Source: Aquipuribacter sp. SD81 (lineage in GTDB: Bacteria > Actinomycetota > Actinomycetes > Actinomycetales > JBBAYJ01). From it: 64,000 bases of DNA. Both the position numbers and the translations under genes were made by a program. Positions 42,483 to 51,458 of the stretch are shown here, one piece after another (within the stretch, counting starts at the first letter, position 1; each line of letters opens with the position of its first letter). Location: the NCBI RefSeq assembly GCF_037153975.1, contig NZ_JBBAYJ010000022.1, positions 1 through 64,000 of the forward strand, read 5' to 3'. The notes beneath the pieces were generated by a model that searched no databases, was not told where the DNA came from, and saw only the letters and a list, made by a program, of their open reading frames with translations.

Positions 42483-44548
42483 AGGCGCAGCTCCTGCGTC
42501 GGCGTCCAGCGCGACCACCGGGTGGTCGTGGCCGAGCGGAGGAGCGTCCGGCTCCGGACGAGCCGGGCGGGCGACACCTTGAGCGACAGCGAGGTGCGCC
42601 CCACCGCGCCGAGGTCGTCGACCACCTCGACCGTGACGGTCCACGTGCCGGCGGCGGGGGCGGTTCCGCGGAGCTCGCCGGCCCCGCTCAGGGTGAGCCC
42701 CGGCGGCAGCTGGACCGCCCGCCACGTGCACGGGCACCAGCCGCCCTCGGCGGTCAGCGTCGTGGCGTAGGTGGCGCCGCTCGTCGCGCCCGGCAGGTTC
42801 CGCTGCCGTACGCGCGGCGCGGCGCGCACCTCCAGCGGCAGCGACCGGGAGCTGCGGGTGCCGGTCGCGTCGGTCACGGTGAGCACGACCGTCGACGTCC
42901 CCGTCGCGGTGGGGCGGCCCTGCAGCCGCCAGCCGGTCGTCGTGCTCGCGAGGCCGAGGCCCTGCGGCAGGCCGGACGCGGTCCACGTGAGGGCGCCCGT
43001 GCCGCCGCCGGCGTCGAGGGCGGCGGAGAAGGGCAGCGCGGTCGAGGCCCGGGGCAGGGCGTCCGTCGTGACGACCAGGGGCGCGGGCGGCGGGGTCGGG
43101 CCGGTGGTCGGACCGGTGGTGGGTGTGGGCGTGGCCGTGGGTGTGGGCGATGCGGTGGGGGTGGGCGATGCGGTGGGGGTGGGCGTGGTGGTGGGGGTGG
43201 GCGATGCCGTGGGTGTGGGCGATGCCGTGGGTGTGGGCGACGCCGTCGGCGTCGGCGAGGAGGAGGGGGTGGGGGCGCTGAGGCGCCGGTCCTCCGCGAT
43301 GGCCGCGGCGAGGTCGCCCACGCCGGCGTAGACGCCGCCGAAGAGGTCGGGCTCGAAGGCCCACACCACGCCGAGGAGGTCGAGCCGCCGGGCCTGCTCG
43401 AAGGACAGCGCCATGTCCTCGACGGTGTCCCGACCGGTGTTCTCGCCCATCACCTCCAGCGGCACGGTGCGCGAGCGCGCGAGGTGGGCGAGGTAGCGGA
43501 CCGGGCTCCAGTACCGCTGGTCGGTGCCGGCGTCGCGGCTGGCGTCGGCGTTGAGCCACGTCGTGTAGACGACGACGTCCGGGTCGGTGATGCCGCCGAC
43601 GAAGCGGGCGACGTCGAAGCCGCGCTGCACCTCGCCGTTCCGCTCGGCCGACGTGGTCCCGGCGAGGTCCGCCGCGACCGCGGCGTCGAGCTGTCCCGGC
43701 CGGACGCCCCACGAGGGGTACATCATGAGGAGCCTGCCGGGGTACAGCCGCCGCACCGTCGCGATCTGCCAGTCGTGGTAGTCGTCGAGGGAGGCCATGT
43801 ACCACTCGGCGAAGGCGGCGGCCGCGGCGTGGTCGGGCGAGGGGGTGCCGGGCACCCAGCCCGGCACCGGGTTCGGACGCACACCCGGCGGCAGCCCCGG
43901 CGCGGCTCCCCTGGCGAGCCGGTCGAAGCCCCAGTACGCGTTCGTCCGGGTCCCGTACACCGCCTCGGGGTAGTTGAGCTCGCCGTACCAGCCGCCGCCG
44001 AGCCGGACGCCCCAGAAGTCGGTCCCGAACGTCGCGAGCACACGGGACAGGTACGCGGCCTGCTTGTCGCGCATGGTCTGGTTGAAGACCATGTTGGCGA
44101 CCTTCTTGCCGGTCTCCGCGGGGGCGTAGGCGTCGCCGTACTGGTTGACGAAACGGCTGTCCGGGTAGGCGAGCAGCCAGTCCGGCGGGTACTGCACGCC
44201 GGTGCCGAGCACGACGTGGCGCCCCGCGGCGCGGTACGCCGCGAGCTCCTCGCGCACCTGCGCGACGTAGGCGGCGTCGACCTGACCCTCGACCGGTTCG
44301 AAGCGGCGCCACACGACCTGCAGCGTCGCCGTGTCGACGCCCGCGGCACCGGTCTCCGCCAGCCGGGCCGGCGAGGTCTGCAGGGTGCCGTAGACCCGTC
44401 CGGCCGCGGTGGCACCGCCGGTCGTGCCGGTGGTCCCGGCGCGGGCGGGCGCGCCGAGCAGGGGGCCGAGCAGCGCGAGGGCGAGCACGACGACGGCGGC
44501 CGTGGCCGCGGAGCGGGCGGAGGGGCGTCGGGCCGGCGAGAGGGGCAC
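42476..44548 (-). CDS. Exported glycoside-hydrolase-like protein with Ig-type domains
   Basis: A 690-residue secreted protein: signal peptide (about 1-37), a TIM-barrel-like domain (about 45-410), a Pro-Thr linker (about 425-475) and two Ig/putative-Ig beta domains to the end. The barrel shows WRRFEPVEGQVD, GVQYPPDWLL, FWGVRLGGGWYGELNYPE, MMYPSWGVRPGQL, VYTTWLN and LEVMGENTG, the outline of clan GH-A enzymes related to GH42/GH14. E in GWYGELNYPE and E in MGENTG are candidate catalytic acids. A paralogue sits at 51455. It faces the polysaccharide genes across a divergent promoter region. Start GTG 44548 is uncertain. Confidence 0.7.
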   Translation of the reverse strand: MPLSPARRPSARSAATAAVVVLALALLGPLLGAPARAGTTGTTGGATAAGRVYGTLQTSPARLAETGAAGVDTATLQVVWRRFEPVEGQVDAAYVAQVREELAAYRAAGRHVVLGTGVQYPPDWLLAYPDSRFVNQYGDAYAPAETGKKVANMVFNQTMRDKQAAYLSRVLATFGTDFWGVRLGGGWYGELNYPEAVYGTRTNAYWGFDRLARGAAPGLPPGVRPNPVPGWVPGTPSPDHAAAAAFAEWYMASLDDYHDWQIATVRRLYPGRLLMMYPSWGVRPGQLDAAVAADLAGTTSAERNGEVQRGFDVARFVGGITDPDVVVYTTWLNADASRDAGTDQRYWSPVRYLAHLARSRTVPLEVMGENTGRDTVEDMALSFEQARRLDLLGVVWAFEPDLFGGVYAGVGDLAAAIAEDRRLSAPTPSSSPTPTASPTPTASPTPTASPTPTTTPTPTASPTPTASPTPTATPTPTTGPTTGPTPPPAPLVVTTDALPRASTALPFSAALDAGGGTGALTWTASGLPQGLGLASTTTGWRLQGRPTATGTSTVVLTVTDATGTRSSRSLPLEVRAAPRVRQRNLPGATSGATYATTLTAEGGWCPCTWRAVQLPPGLTLSGAGELRGTAPAAGTWTVTVEVVDDLGAVGRTSLSLKVSPARLVRSRTLLRSATTTRWSRWTPTQELRLR
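43117..43260 (-). repeat. Pro-Thr linker minisatellite
   Basis: Imperfect 18-bp and 12-bp tandem repeats encode SPTPTA/TPTPT units of the linker between barrel and Ig domains of the exported glycosidase-like protein. This is a typical O-glycosylatable spacer in actinobacterial carbohydrate enzymes. Unit number probably varies. Confidence 0.75.
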
Positions 44549-44656
44549 GCTGCTGTGATCGTCGGTGCCGGCCCGTCGCTTGTTAGCCTTCCCCGGCGTC
44601 CACCGCCGGTGGAGACCATCACGTTGAGTAGGCACCGGCCACGACGGGTAACGAAG

Positions 44657-44671
44657 GTGACGACAGGTCAC
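44657..44671. promoter_or_regulatory. Interrupted palindrome GTGAC-N5-GTCAC
   Basis: A 5-5-5 inverted repeat lies in the intergenic region between the divergent glycosidase-like gene and the polysaccharide operon, 38 bases before ATG 44710. It has the form of a dimeric-regulator site. No regulator gene is adjacent. Confidence 0.3.
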
Positions 44672-44709
44672 GGGTGGCCGCGGTGGCCGGCCCGGAGGGA
44701 GGACGGCGG

Positions 44710-46404
44710 ATGCCCTCGGACACCCGCCCTCGCCCCACGCCGCTGCGGGCCGGGCACGCCTCGCCCGGCGGGGGGTGGTCGGTCACGGGTCTCGTCGTGC
44801 TGCTCGGTGTCGTGCTCGTCGGCGGGCTGGCCCGGCTCTGGCGCCTGCCGACCGCGTACGACCTCTTCATCGACGAGGTGACGTACACCGACATCGCCCG
44901 CAGCGTCGCCGCGGGGGAGGGCGTCCTGCTGCACGGTGAGCCGTTCTTCCTGCACCCGGCCGGCGTGTTCTGGGTGCTGGCCGGGGCCGAGCGCCTCCTG
45001 GGCCTGCAGGACGCCGGACTGGCGGCGTCGGCCTACTCGTTCCGCGTCGTGCCGGCCCTGCTCGGGGCGCTCACGCCCGGGGTGCTCGCCCTCGTCGTGC
45101 GCACGGTCACCCGGTCCTGGCCCGCGGCCGCCGCGGCGGGGCTCGTGCTCGCGCTCGAGCCGTTCCTCCTGCGCTTCGACAGCCGCGTGCTGCTCGAGGC
45201 GCAGGCCATGCTGCTGGCCGCCGCGGCCCTGCTCGTGGCCGCGCGCGCGTCGCGACGCGCGGGCGACGGCCGGCCGGCGACGCTCCTGCCGGTCGGCGTC
45301 GGCCTGCTCGCGTGCGGGGCGCTGCTGTCGAAGGAGACGTACGCCTTCGTCAGCGTGTTCCCCCTCGCGGTGCTGCTCGTGACGGGCTGGGGGCTCCCGC
45401 GGCGCAGCAGCGCGGTGGCGCTCGGCACGGCGGTGACCGGCTACCTGCTCTACGTCGCCTCCGTCGCCGCCGACGGGCTGCTCGGGGTGTGGTTCGAGGA
45501 GAAGACGACGGGCGTGCGCCGGTTGCTCGGCCTCGTGCAGGAGACCGGGTTCAACCGCGAGGGCAGCCCGGGCTTCGTCGACCGCCTCGTGGCGAACCTC
45601 GGCGTGCTCGGCTCCACGTACCTCCTCATCGGGCTCGGCGGCGTCGCCACCGCGTGGCTCGTGTGGCGGCTGTGGCGGCGACGGCCCGTGCCGGTCGAAC
45701 GCGGGCCGCTCGTCGTCCTGCTCGTGTGGGTCGCCTGCGGTGACGCCCACGCGGCCTACGCGCTCACCCTCGGCACGCTCGAGGAGCAGATGTTCTACCT
45801 GCTCGTGGCCACGGCGGTGCCGGTCCTCGCCGTCGCGGCCACGGTCGCCCTGCGCGTCGCGGGCGCCGGTGCGACGACGCGGTCGGCGGGCACCACGACC
45901 GACGGCACGAGCGAGGGCACGCCCGACAGCACGCCCGACGGCACACCGGACGGCACGGCGGGAGCGCGTCGCCGCGCGACGGGCGTGCGGGCGGGGTCCC
46001 GCTCCCTCGCGGCCGCGCTGGCGGTGGGCACGGCGCTGCTGCTGGTGTGGGAGGCCGGGGTGTGGTGGCGGCTGCGGTCGGTGCCGGACGACGGGTACCT
46101 GCGGCTGCTGGAGTGGACCGCCACCGGCCTGCCGGACGGGGCGCGGGTGGCCACCACGGAGGAGACGCTGCAGTTCCTCCTCGACGACCACCTCGTGCAG
46201 CGCCTGGGCACGGGGGCGGAGGTGCGCGAGTTCGGCGCGTCCCACGTCCTCGTGGTCAGCGAGCTCGTCGACCAGGGGTACAGCGAGGTCGACGACGAGC
46301 TCGCCGCCCTCGTCGAGGACGGCGACGTGGTGTTCCGGTCCTCGACCCGGACGGTCGGGGAGCTCCTCGTCGTCGAGCTCGCGCCGGACCCCGCGGCGGA
46401 CTGA
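44710..46404 (+). CDS. GT-C membrane glycosyltransferase, GT39/ArnT-like
   Basis: A polytopic glycosyltransferase (564 residues) of the dolichyl-phosphate-mannose type. FIDEVTYTDIARSVAAGEG (about 47-65) contains the acidic pair of the first external loop required in GT-C enzymes; about ten hydrophobic helices follow. A Thr/Gly/Asp/Pro low-complexity insertion (about 400-420) interrupts the C-terminal part, and the last 110 residues form an external domain. It would move sugars from a polyprenyl carrier to an acceptor outside the membrane. ATG 44710 is supported by GGAGGGAGG upstream. First gene of the surface-polysaccharide operon. Confidence 0.85.
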   Translation: MPSDTRPRPTPLRAGHASPGGGWSVTGLVVLLGVVLVGGLARLWRLPTAYDLFIDEVTYTDIARSVAAGEGVLLHGEPFFLHPAGVFWVLAGAERLLGLQDAGLAASAYSFRVVPALLGALTPGVLALVVRTVTRSWPAAAAAGLVLALEPFLLRFDSRVLLEAQAMLLAAAALLVAARASRRAGDGRPATLLPVGVGLLACGALLSKETYAFVSVFPLAVLLVTGWGLPRRSSAVALGTAVTGYLLYVASVAADGLLGVWFEEKTTGVRRLLGLVQETGFNREGSPGFVDRLVANLGVLGSTYLLIGLGGVATAWLVWRLWRRRPVPVERGPLVVLLVWVACGDAHAAYALTLGTLEEQMFYLLVATAVPVLAVAATVALRVAGAGATTRSAGTTTDGTSEGTPDSTPDGTPDGTAGARRRATGVRAGSRSLAAALAVGTALLLVWEAGVWWRLRSVPDDGYLRLLEWTATGLPDGARVATTEETLQFLLDDHLVQRLGTGAEVREFGASHVLVVSELVDQGYSEVDDELAALVEDGDVVFRSSTRTVGELLVVELAPDPAAD

Positions 46405-46510
46405 GACCCGGTCCGGTCCTGTCGCGATGTGTCATGTCGCGCCCGTGGTGGAACACTTCTGGCGGAGCGCGGGTTACGAGCAGATGGCCACGCGCTGAAT
46501 TCTCGGGGAT

Positions 46511-46536
46511 GAGAGCCCACGCCCTCAGGGGCTCTC
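46511..46536 (+). promoter_or_regulatory. Hairpin in the leader of the GT2 gene
   Basis: GAGAGCCC (46511-46518) pairs with GGGCTCTC (46529-46536) around a 10-base loop, in a 173-base leader with more A/T than its surroundings. A structured RNA leader or attenuator is possible. It does not match a riboswitch class that I can identify with confidence. Confidence 0.3.
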
Positions 46537-46577
46537 GGGCGCTTCCTGTACGCCAACGACCCCCCATCGGAGATGTG

Positions 46578-47459
46578 TTGACCTCCTCGCTCGACGTCCG
46601 TCCCACGCCGACCCCCACGCCGACCCCCGCGCCGACCCCCGCGCCGACCCCCGCGCCGGCCCCTCGGCCGACGGCCGGTCTCACCCGTCCCCGCGTCGAC
46701 CTCGAGGTCGTCGTCCCCGCCCTCAACGAGGAGCGGCGGCTGCCGGAGACGCTCGCCGCGACCCTGGGCTACCTCGCCGACCAGCCCTTCTCCAGCGCGG
46801 TCGTCGTCGTCGACAACGGCAGCGTGGACGGGACCGCCGAGGTGGTGCGGGCGGCCATGGGCGGCCCGGTACCCGTGCACCTCGTCGGCTGCGCCCTGCC
46901 CGGCAAGGGCGCCGCCGTGCGCCGCGGCTTCGCCACCGGCACGTCGGACTTCGTCGGCTTCATGGACGCCGACCTCGCGACCCCCGTTGAGACCCTCGAC
47001 CGCGTCATGCCGCTGCTGCGTGCGGGCACGGCGGCCGTCATCGGCTCCCGGTCCGTCGCGGAGGCGCAGCGCGTCGTGCCGCAGGGCCTCGTCCGCCGCA
47101 TGGGCGGCGAGGTGTTCCGGGCCACCGCCCGCACCGTCCTGCCGCACATCGCCGACAGCCAGTGCGGCTTCAAGTTCTTCCGCGGCGAGGTCGTGCGCGA
47201 CGTGCTCGGCCGCTGCACGGTCGACGGCTTCAGCTTCGACCTCGAGCTGCTCGCGCGGCTGTGGCGCGACGGGCACCCGGTGCTCGAGGTGCCCGTCGTG
47301 TGGACGGACAAGGCGGGCTCGTCGTTCAACCCGGTCCGCCACGGCGTCCGCTCCTTCGCCGACACCGTCCGCATCCGGCGCGCGGTCGGCCAGCCCTCGC
47401 GCACCCCGGCGGGCACCCGCGTCGTCGACCTGCGCGACCGCGTCGGCGCCGCCCGGTGA
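46578..47459 (+). CDS. GT2 glycosyltransferase, polyprenyl-phosphate sugar synthase type
   Basis: A 293-residue GT-A fold enzyme. A Pro-Thr/Ala tandem-repeat N-terminus (about 10-30, encoded by 12-bp repeats near 46608-46665) precedes the catalytic domain: VVVPALNEERRLPETLAATL, VDNGSVDGTAEV, GKGAAVRRGF, DxD in FMDADLATPV, SQCGFKFFRG and FDLELLARL. This matches dolichyl-phosphate glucose/mannose synthase-like enzymes, which would charge the lipid carrier used by the GT39-like protein encoded upstream. TTG 46578, five bases after GGAG, is the likely start; GTG 46575 and ATG 46509 are alternatives. Confidence 0.85.
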   Translation: MTSSLDVRPTPTPTPTPAPTPAPTPAPAPRPTAGLTRPRVDLEVVVPALNEERRLPETLAATLGYLADQPFSSAVVVVDNGSVDGTAEVVRAAMGGPVPVHLVGCALPGKGAAVRRGFATGTSDFVGFMDADLATPVETLDRVMPLLRAGTAAVIGSRSVAEAQRVVPQGLVRRMGGEVFRATARTVLPHIADSQCGFKFFRGEVVRDVLGRCTVDGFSFDLELLARLWRDGHPVLEVPVVWTDKAGSSFNPVRHGVRSFADTVRIRRAVGQPSRTPAGTRVVDLRDRVGAAR

Positions 47460-48889
47460 GCGGGCGGACGCTCGCCGACACCGCCGACCTCGCCGGTCGC
47501 CGGGTCCTCCTGCTCAACTGGCGCGACCGCCGCCACCCGCGGGCCGGGGGTGCGGAGGTGTACGTGCACGAGGTGGCGACGCGGCTCGCCGCGGCCGGCG
47601 CCGCCGTGACGGTGTTCACCGCCGCCCACCCCGGTGCGGCGCCCGAGGAGGAGGACGCCGGCGTGCGCGTCGTCCGCCGCGGCGGCACGTTCGGCGTGTA
47701 CCTCGCGGCCGCGCTGTTCCTGCTGCGCAACCGGCGGCGCTTCGACGTCGTCCTCGACTTCCAGAACGGCATCCCCTTCTTCGCCTCGCTGTTCGCCTCG
47801 CGGCGCACCGCCGTCGTCCTCGTGGTCCACCACGTGCACCAGGACCAGTTCCTCCTGCACTTCCCGTGGCCGGCGAGCCGCGTCGGGCAGGTGCTGGAGG
47901 GCCCGGTGAGCCGCGTGGTGTACGGCCGCCGCCCGGTGGTCGCGGTCTCGCCGTCGACCCGCCACGACGTCCGCCGCCGGCTGCGCCTGCGCGGGCCGAT
48001 CCACGTCGTGCCCAACGGGCTGGCCTCGCCCGTCCGCGACGTCGACCGCGCGCCCGACGAGGCGCCGCGCGTCGTCGTCGTGAGCCGCCTGGTCAGCCAC
48101 AAGCGCTTCCACCTGCTCGTCGAGGCCGTGCCCCGCCTGCTCCCCCGCTGGCCGGGGCTGCAGGTCGACATCGCCGGTGACGGCCCGGAGCGCGCGCAGC
48201 TGCAGCGCCTCGTCGACCAGCGCGGTCTCGGGGACCGGGTCCGGCTGCACGGCTTCGTCAGCGCCGCGTTCCGCGAGGAGCTCCTCGAGCGCGCGTGGCT
48301 GACCGTCAGCCCGTCGCAGAACGAGGGGTGGGGCCTGACGGTCGTGGAGGCGAACGCCGCCGGGGTCCCCGCGGTCGCCTTCGCGGTGCCCGGCCTCAAG
48401 GACAGCGTCGTCGACGGGCGCACCGGCTGGCTCGTGCCGCCCGAGGGCGACCTCGCCGACGGCATCGACCGCGCGCTCATCCACGTCTCGGACCCCGCGG
48501 CCGCCCGGGCCGTCGCCGAGGAGTGCCGTCGCTGGGCCTCCCGCTTCTCCTGGGACGCCACGGCCGAGCGCCTCGCGGCCGTCGCGCTCGGGGAGCTCGA
48601 CCGGGTGCGGCACCTGCCGCGCAGCCGTCGGGCCGCCACCGACCTCGCCGCGCGCGTGGACCTGCTCGCCGACCCCGCGGTCCCGGCCGAGGACGTCGCG
48701 GCGACGGTCCGGGCGCGGCTGCGCCGCTCCGACCAGGTGTCCGTCGCCTCCGGCGCCGTGCGGCTCGTGCTGCCCGGCTGCGACGAGGCCGGGGCCGAGC
48801 TCGTGGTGGCGCGCCTCGACGGCTGCGCCGACGTCGCCGGCATCGGTCTGGCGACCCCGAGCGAGCTCCTCGTCGGGGCCGGCGGGTGA
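47456..48889 (+). CDS. GT4 family glycosyltransferase
   Basis: A 477-residue GT-B enzyme. RHPRAGGAEVYVHEVATRL (about 23-41) is the acceptor-side loop, FQNGIPFF and VVHHVHQDQF follow, VVSRLVSHKRFHLLVEAV starts the donor domain, and SPSQNEGWGLTVVEANAAGVPAVAF carries the EX7E signature (retaining mechanism). About 100 residues after the GT4 domain form a small extra C-terminal domain of unknown type. It is coupled by GTGA to both neighbours. The sugar donor cannot be read. Confidence 0.88.
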   Translation: MSGRTLADTADLAGRRVLLLNWRDRRHPRAGGAEVYVHEVATRLAAAGAAVTVFTAAHPGAAPEEEDAGVRVVRRGGTFGVYLAAALFLLRNRRRFDVVLDFQNGIPFFASLFASRRTAVVLVVHHVHQDQFLLHFPWPASRVGQVLEGPVSRVVYGRRPVVAVSPSTRHDVRRRLRLRGPIHVVPNGLASPVRDVDRAPDEAPRVVVVSRLVSHKRFHLLVEAVPRLLPRWPGLQVDIAGDGPERAQLQRLVDQRGLGDRVRLHGFVSAAFREELLERAWLTVSPSQNEGWGLTVVEANAAGVPAVAFAVPGLKDSVVDGRTGWLVPPEGDLADGIDRALIHVSDPAAARAVAEECRRWASRFSWDATAERLAAVALGELDRVRHLPRSRRAATDLAARVDLLADPAVPAEDVAATVRARLRRSDQVSVASGAVRLVLPGCDEAGAELVVARLDGCADVAGIGLATPSELLVGAGG

Positions 48890-50322
48890 CGGGGCGGCTC
48901 GACAGCCGCACCGACGCGGGCGCCCGCGCCGAGGAGGAGTCGACCGCGACCGGGCTCGTGCGGGGCGTGCGGTGGCTCACCGTGTCGACCCTCGTGCTCA
49001 GCCTGCTCAACTACGTCTACTCCCTCGGCCTCACCCACCTGCTCGACGTCGGCGCGTTCGCCGTGTTCGCCGCCGGCCAGGCGCTCCTGCTCACGGCCGG
49101 CACGGTGTCGAACGCCGCGGTGCCGTGGGTGCTCGCGCAGACGCTCAGCACCGCCACCGGCGCCGAGGACCGGCGCCGCGCGGTCTGGTTCGGCCTCACG
49201 CTCAACACGGGGCTGGGCGTGCTGGGCGGGGCGCTGCTGTACGGGCTCGGGCTCGGCTTCGCCGGCCCGCGCACCTCGCTCGTCCTCGCCGTCGCGACGT
49301 TCCTCGTGTTCGTGGCGTCCTCGACGGTCGGGGTGCTCCAGGGCGCGCGGCGCTTCGGCCTGCTCGGGGTGCTCAAGGTCGGTGACTCCGCGCTCAAGAT
49401 CGCCGTGGGGCTCGCGCTCGTGGCCGTCGGGACGGGCGCGGCGGGCGCCCTCGGCGGTTTCGCCGCGGGCTCCCTGCTCCTCATCGCCGCCGGCGGCTGG
49501 GTCGCGCGCCGCGACCTGCGCCGCCCCGTCCGCGGCACGCTGCGCGCCCCGCACCTGTGGCGGACCACCGCGGGCGTCGGCGCGGTGCAGGCGCTGCTGT
49601 CGCTGCTCGTCACGCTCGACGTCGTCCTCGTCGCCTACCTGCTGCCCGACGAGGCGGCCGCCACGTACCAGGCGAGCATGATCCTGTCGCGGGTGCCGCT
49701 GTTCCTCGCCGGTGCGGTCGCGGCGACGGTCTTCCCGCTCCTGTCGCGCGACCCGGACGGCCTGGAGGACGTGGTCCGGCGGGCCGTCCGCTCCTTCCTC
49801 CTCATGGTCGTGCCGTACGCCGTCGCGCTGGCCTGCGTGCCGGCGCCGCTGCTCGCGCTCGTGTTCCCGCCCGAGTACTCGCGCATGTCGGTCGTGCTGC
49901 CGCTCACGGCGGTGGCCGGCGCCGCCATCGGCGCGGTCAACCTCGTGACGACCGTCTTCCAGGCCCGGCGCCGCTACGTCCGCAGCGTCGTCGCCCAGGT
50001 GGCCGGGCTCGCGGTGCACGCGGGCGCCCTCACGGTCGGCGCGGCGCTCGACGGCCTCGTCGGCATGGCGGTCGGCGCGGTCGTGGGGACCACGGCCTCG
50101 CTCGTCGCGCTCCTCGTCGCCGCCCCCGCGCGCTGGCGCCGCGCCCTCGTCCCCACCCCGGACGTGCTCGCGCTGGGCGCGGCCGTCGTCCCGGTCTTCG
50201 TGCTCCTGCAGCCGTGGCCGTGGGCGTGGGTCCCGGTCGTCGGCACGACGGGTCTGGCGGCGGCGGTCGTCGCGCTCCGCGGGCGCCCGCCCCGCGTCCG
50301 GACCGGGCGGGCGGCGACGTGA
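48886..50322 (+). CDS. Polysaccharide flippase (Wzx/MOP superfamily)
   Basis: A 478-residue membrane protein with about 12 to 14 hydrophobic helices, of the oligosaccharide flippase/MATE-like superfamily. LVRGVRWLTVSTLVLSLLNYVYSLGLTHLLDVGAFAVFA at the N-terminus and LPDEAAATYQASMILSRVPLFL in the middle are typical. It would flip lipid-linked oligosaccharide units to the outer face, where the GT39-like enzyme acts. It overlaps both neighbouring glycosyltransferase genes by four bases. Confidence 0.85.
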   Translation: MTGRLDSRTDAGARAEEESTATGLVRGVRWLTVSTLVLSLLNYVYSLGLTHLLDVGAFAVFAAGQALLLTAGTVSNAAVPWVLAQTLSTATGAEDRRRAVWFGLTLNTGLGVLGGALLYGLGLGFAGPRTSLVLAVATFLVFVASSTVGVLQGARRFGLLGVLKVGDSALKIAVGLALVAVGTGAAGALGGFAAGSLLLIAAGGWVARRDLRRPVRGTLRAPHLWRTTAGVGAVQALLSLLVTLDVVLVAYLLPDEAAATYQASMILSRVPLFLAGAVAATVFPLLSRDPDGLEDVVRRAVRSFLLMVVPYAVALACVPAPLLALVFPPEYSRMSVVLPLTAVAGAAIGAVNLVTTVFQARRRYVRSVVAQVAGLAVHAGALTVGAALDGLVGMAVGAVVGTTASLVALLVAAPARWRRALVPTPDVLALGAAVVPVFVLLQPWPWAWVPVVGTTGLAAAVVALRGRPPRVRTGRAAT

Positions 50323-51458
50323 GCGCCGCTCCCGGGACCGACCGACCCGCCGGCCCGGCCCGCCGGCTCCGGATCCTGCACCTGGGGTTCGAGGACTGGC
50401 GCAAGCCGGGCAGCGGCGGCGGGGCCGTCCGCACCCGCGAGGTCAACGAGCGACTCGCGCGCCACCACGACGTCACCGTCCTCGTGAGCCGCTACCGCGG
50501 GGCGCGCGAGCGCGTGGAGAACGGCGTCCGCTGGGTGCCGGTCGGCCTGCCGCTCGGCTACTTCGGCGGCATGGTCAGCTACCTGCTGAGCGTGCCGTTC
50601 GCGGCCCGCCGGCGCCGGGCCGACCTGCTCGTGGAGGACTTCGCCGCCCCGGTCGGCAGCGTCCTGCCGGCCTGGTGGAGCCGCCTGCCGCGCGTGGCGG
50701 TCGTGCAGTGGCTCAACGCCGAGGAGAAGGCCCGGCAGTACCACCTGCCCTTCGACCGCGTGCAGGCGGCGGGCGTGCGCCGCCACGACCGCTTCGTCGC
50801 GATGTCGGAGGACCTCGGCGCCCGCCTCGCCGAGGGCAACCCGGGCGCCGACGTGCACGTCGTGCCGAACGGCGTGCCGGTCGAGGCCTTCGGCACGCAG
50901 GCACCCAAGGGCGACGACGTCGTGTTCCTCGGTCGGCTCGAGATCGCCCAGAAGGGCCTCGACCTGCTCCTGGACGCGTGGGCGGCCGCGGCACCTCAGG
51001 TCGCCGGGCGCCTCGTGCTGCTCGGCGACGGCCCGGACCGCCGGGAGCTCGAGCGGCGCGCCGCCCGCCTGGGCGTCGCCGACCGGGTCGACTTCGCCGG
51101 TCGGGTCGAGGGCGCGGACAAGCTCCGCCGGCTGGCGGCGGCCCGGGTCGTCGTCATGCCGTCGCGCTTCGAGACCTTCGGCATGGTCGCGGCCGAGGCG
51201 CACGCCTGCGGCACGCCCGTCGTCGCGTTCGGCATCCCGTGCCTGCGCGAGGTGGTCGTGCCCGGCACCGGGGTGCTCGTGCCCGCCTTCGACACCGGCG
51301 CGCTCGCGCGCGAGGTGGTCGCGCTGCTGCGCGACCCCGCCCGCGCCGACGCGATGGGAGCCGAGGGGCGGCGCCTCGCGCGGCGCTACGACTGGGACGT
51401 GGTCGCGTCGCAGCAGGAGGAGGTCTACCTCTCCGCGGTCGGGGACGGGCCGGCGTGA
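50319..51458 (+). CDS. GT4 family glycosyltransferase
   Basis: A 379-residue GT-B enzyme. GFEDWRKPGSGGGAVRTREVNERLA (about 24-48) holds the glycine-rich acceptor loop, VPNGVPVEAFG the linker to the donor half, VVFLGRLEIAQKGLDLLLDAW the donor domain start, and MPSRFETFGMVAAEAHACGTPVVAFGIPCLREVV the EX7E region. It differs clearly from the other GT4 enzymes of the cluster, so it probably adds a different sugar. GTG 50319 overlaps the flippase stop. Confidence 0.88.
   Translation: MSAAPGTDRPAGPARRLRILHLGFEDWRKPGSGGGAVRTREVNERLARHHDVTVLVSRYRGARERVENGVRWVPVGLPLGYFGGMVSYLLSVPFAARRRRADLLVEDFAAPVGSVLPAWWSRLPRVAVVQWLNAEEKARQYHLPFDRVQAAGVRRHDRFVAMSEDLGARLAEGNPGADVHVVPNGVPVEAFGTQAPKGDDVVFLGRLEIAQKGLDLLLDAWAAAAPQVAGRLVLLGDGPDRRELERRAARLGVADRVDFAGRVEGADKLRRLAAARVVVMPSRFETFGMVAAEAHACGTPVVAFGIPCLREVVVPGTGVLVPAFDTGALAREVVALLRDPARADAMGAEGRRLARRYDWDVVASQQEEVYLSAVGDGPA

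Noticed and set aside
46490-46570. c-di-AMP (ydaO) riboswitch before the GT2 gene
   Set aside because: A hairpin and some suggestive bases are present, but I could not fit the conserved core, so only a structured leader is reported.
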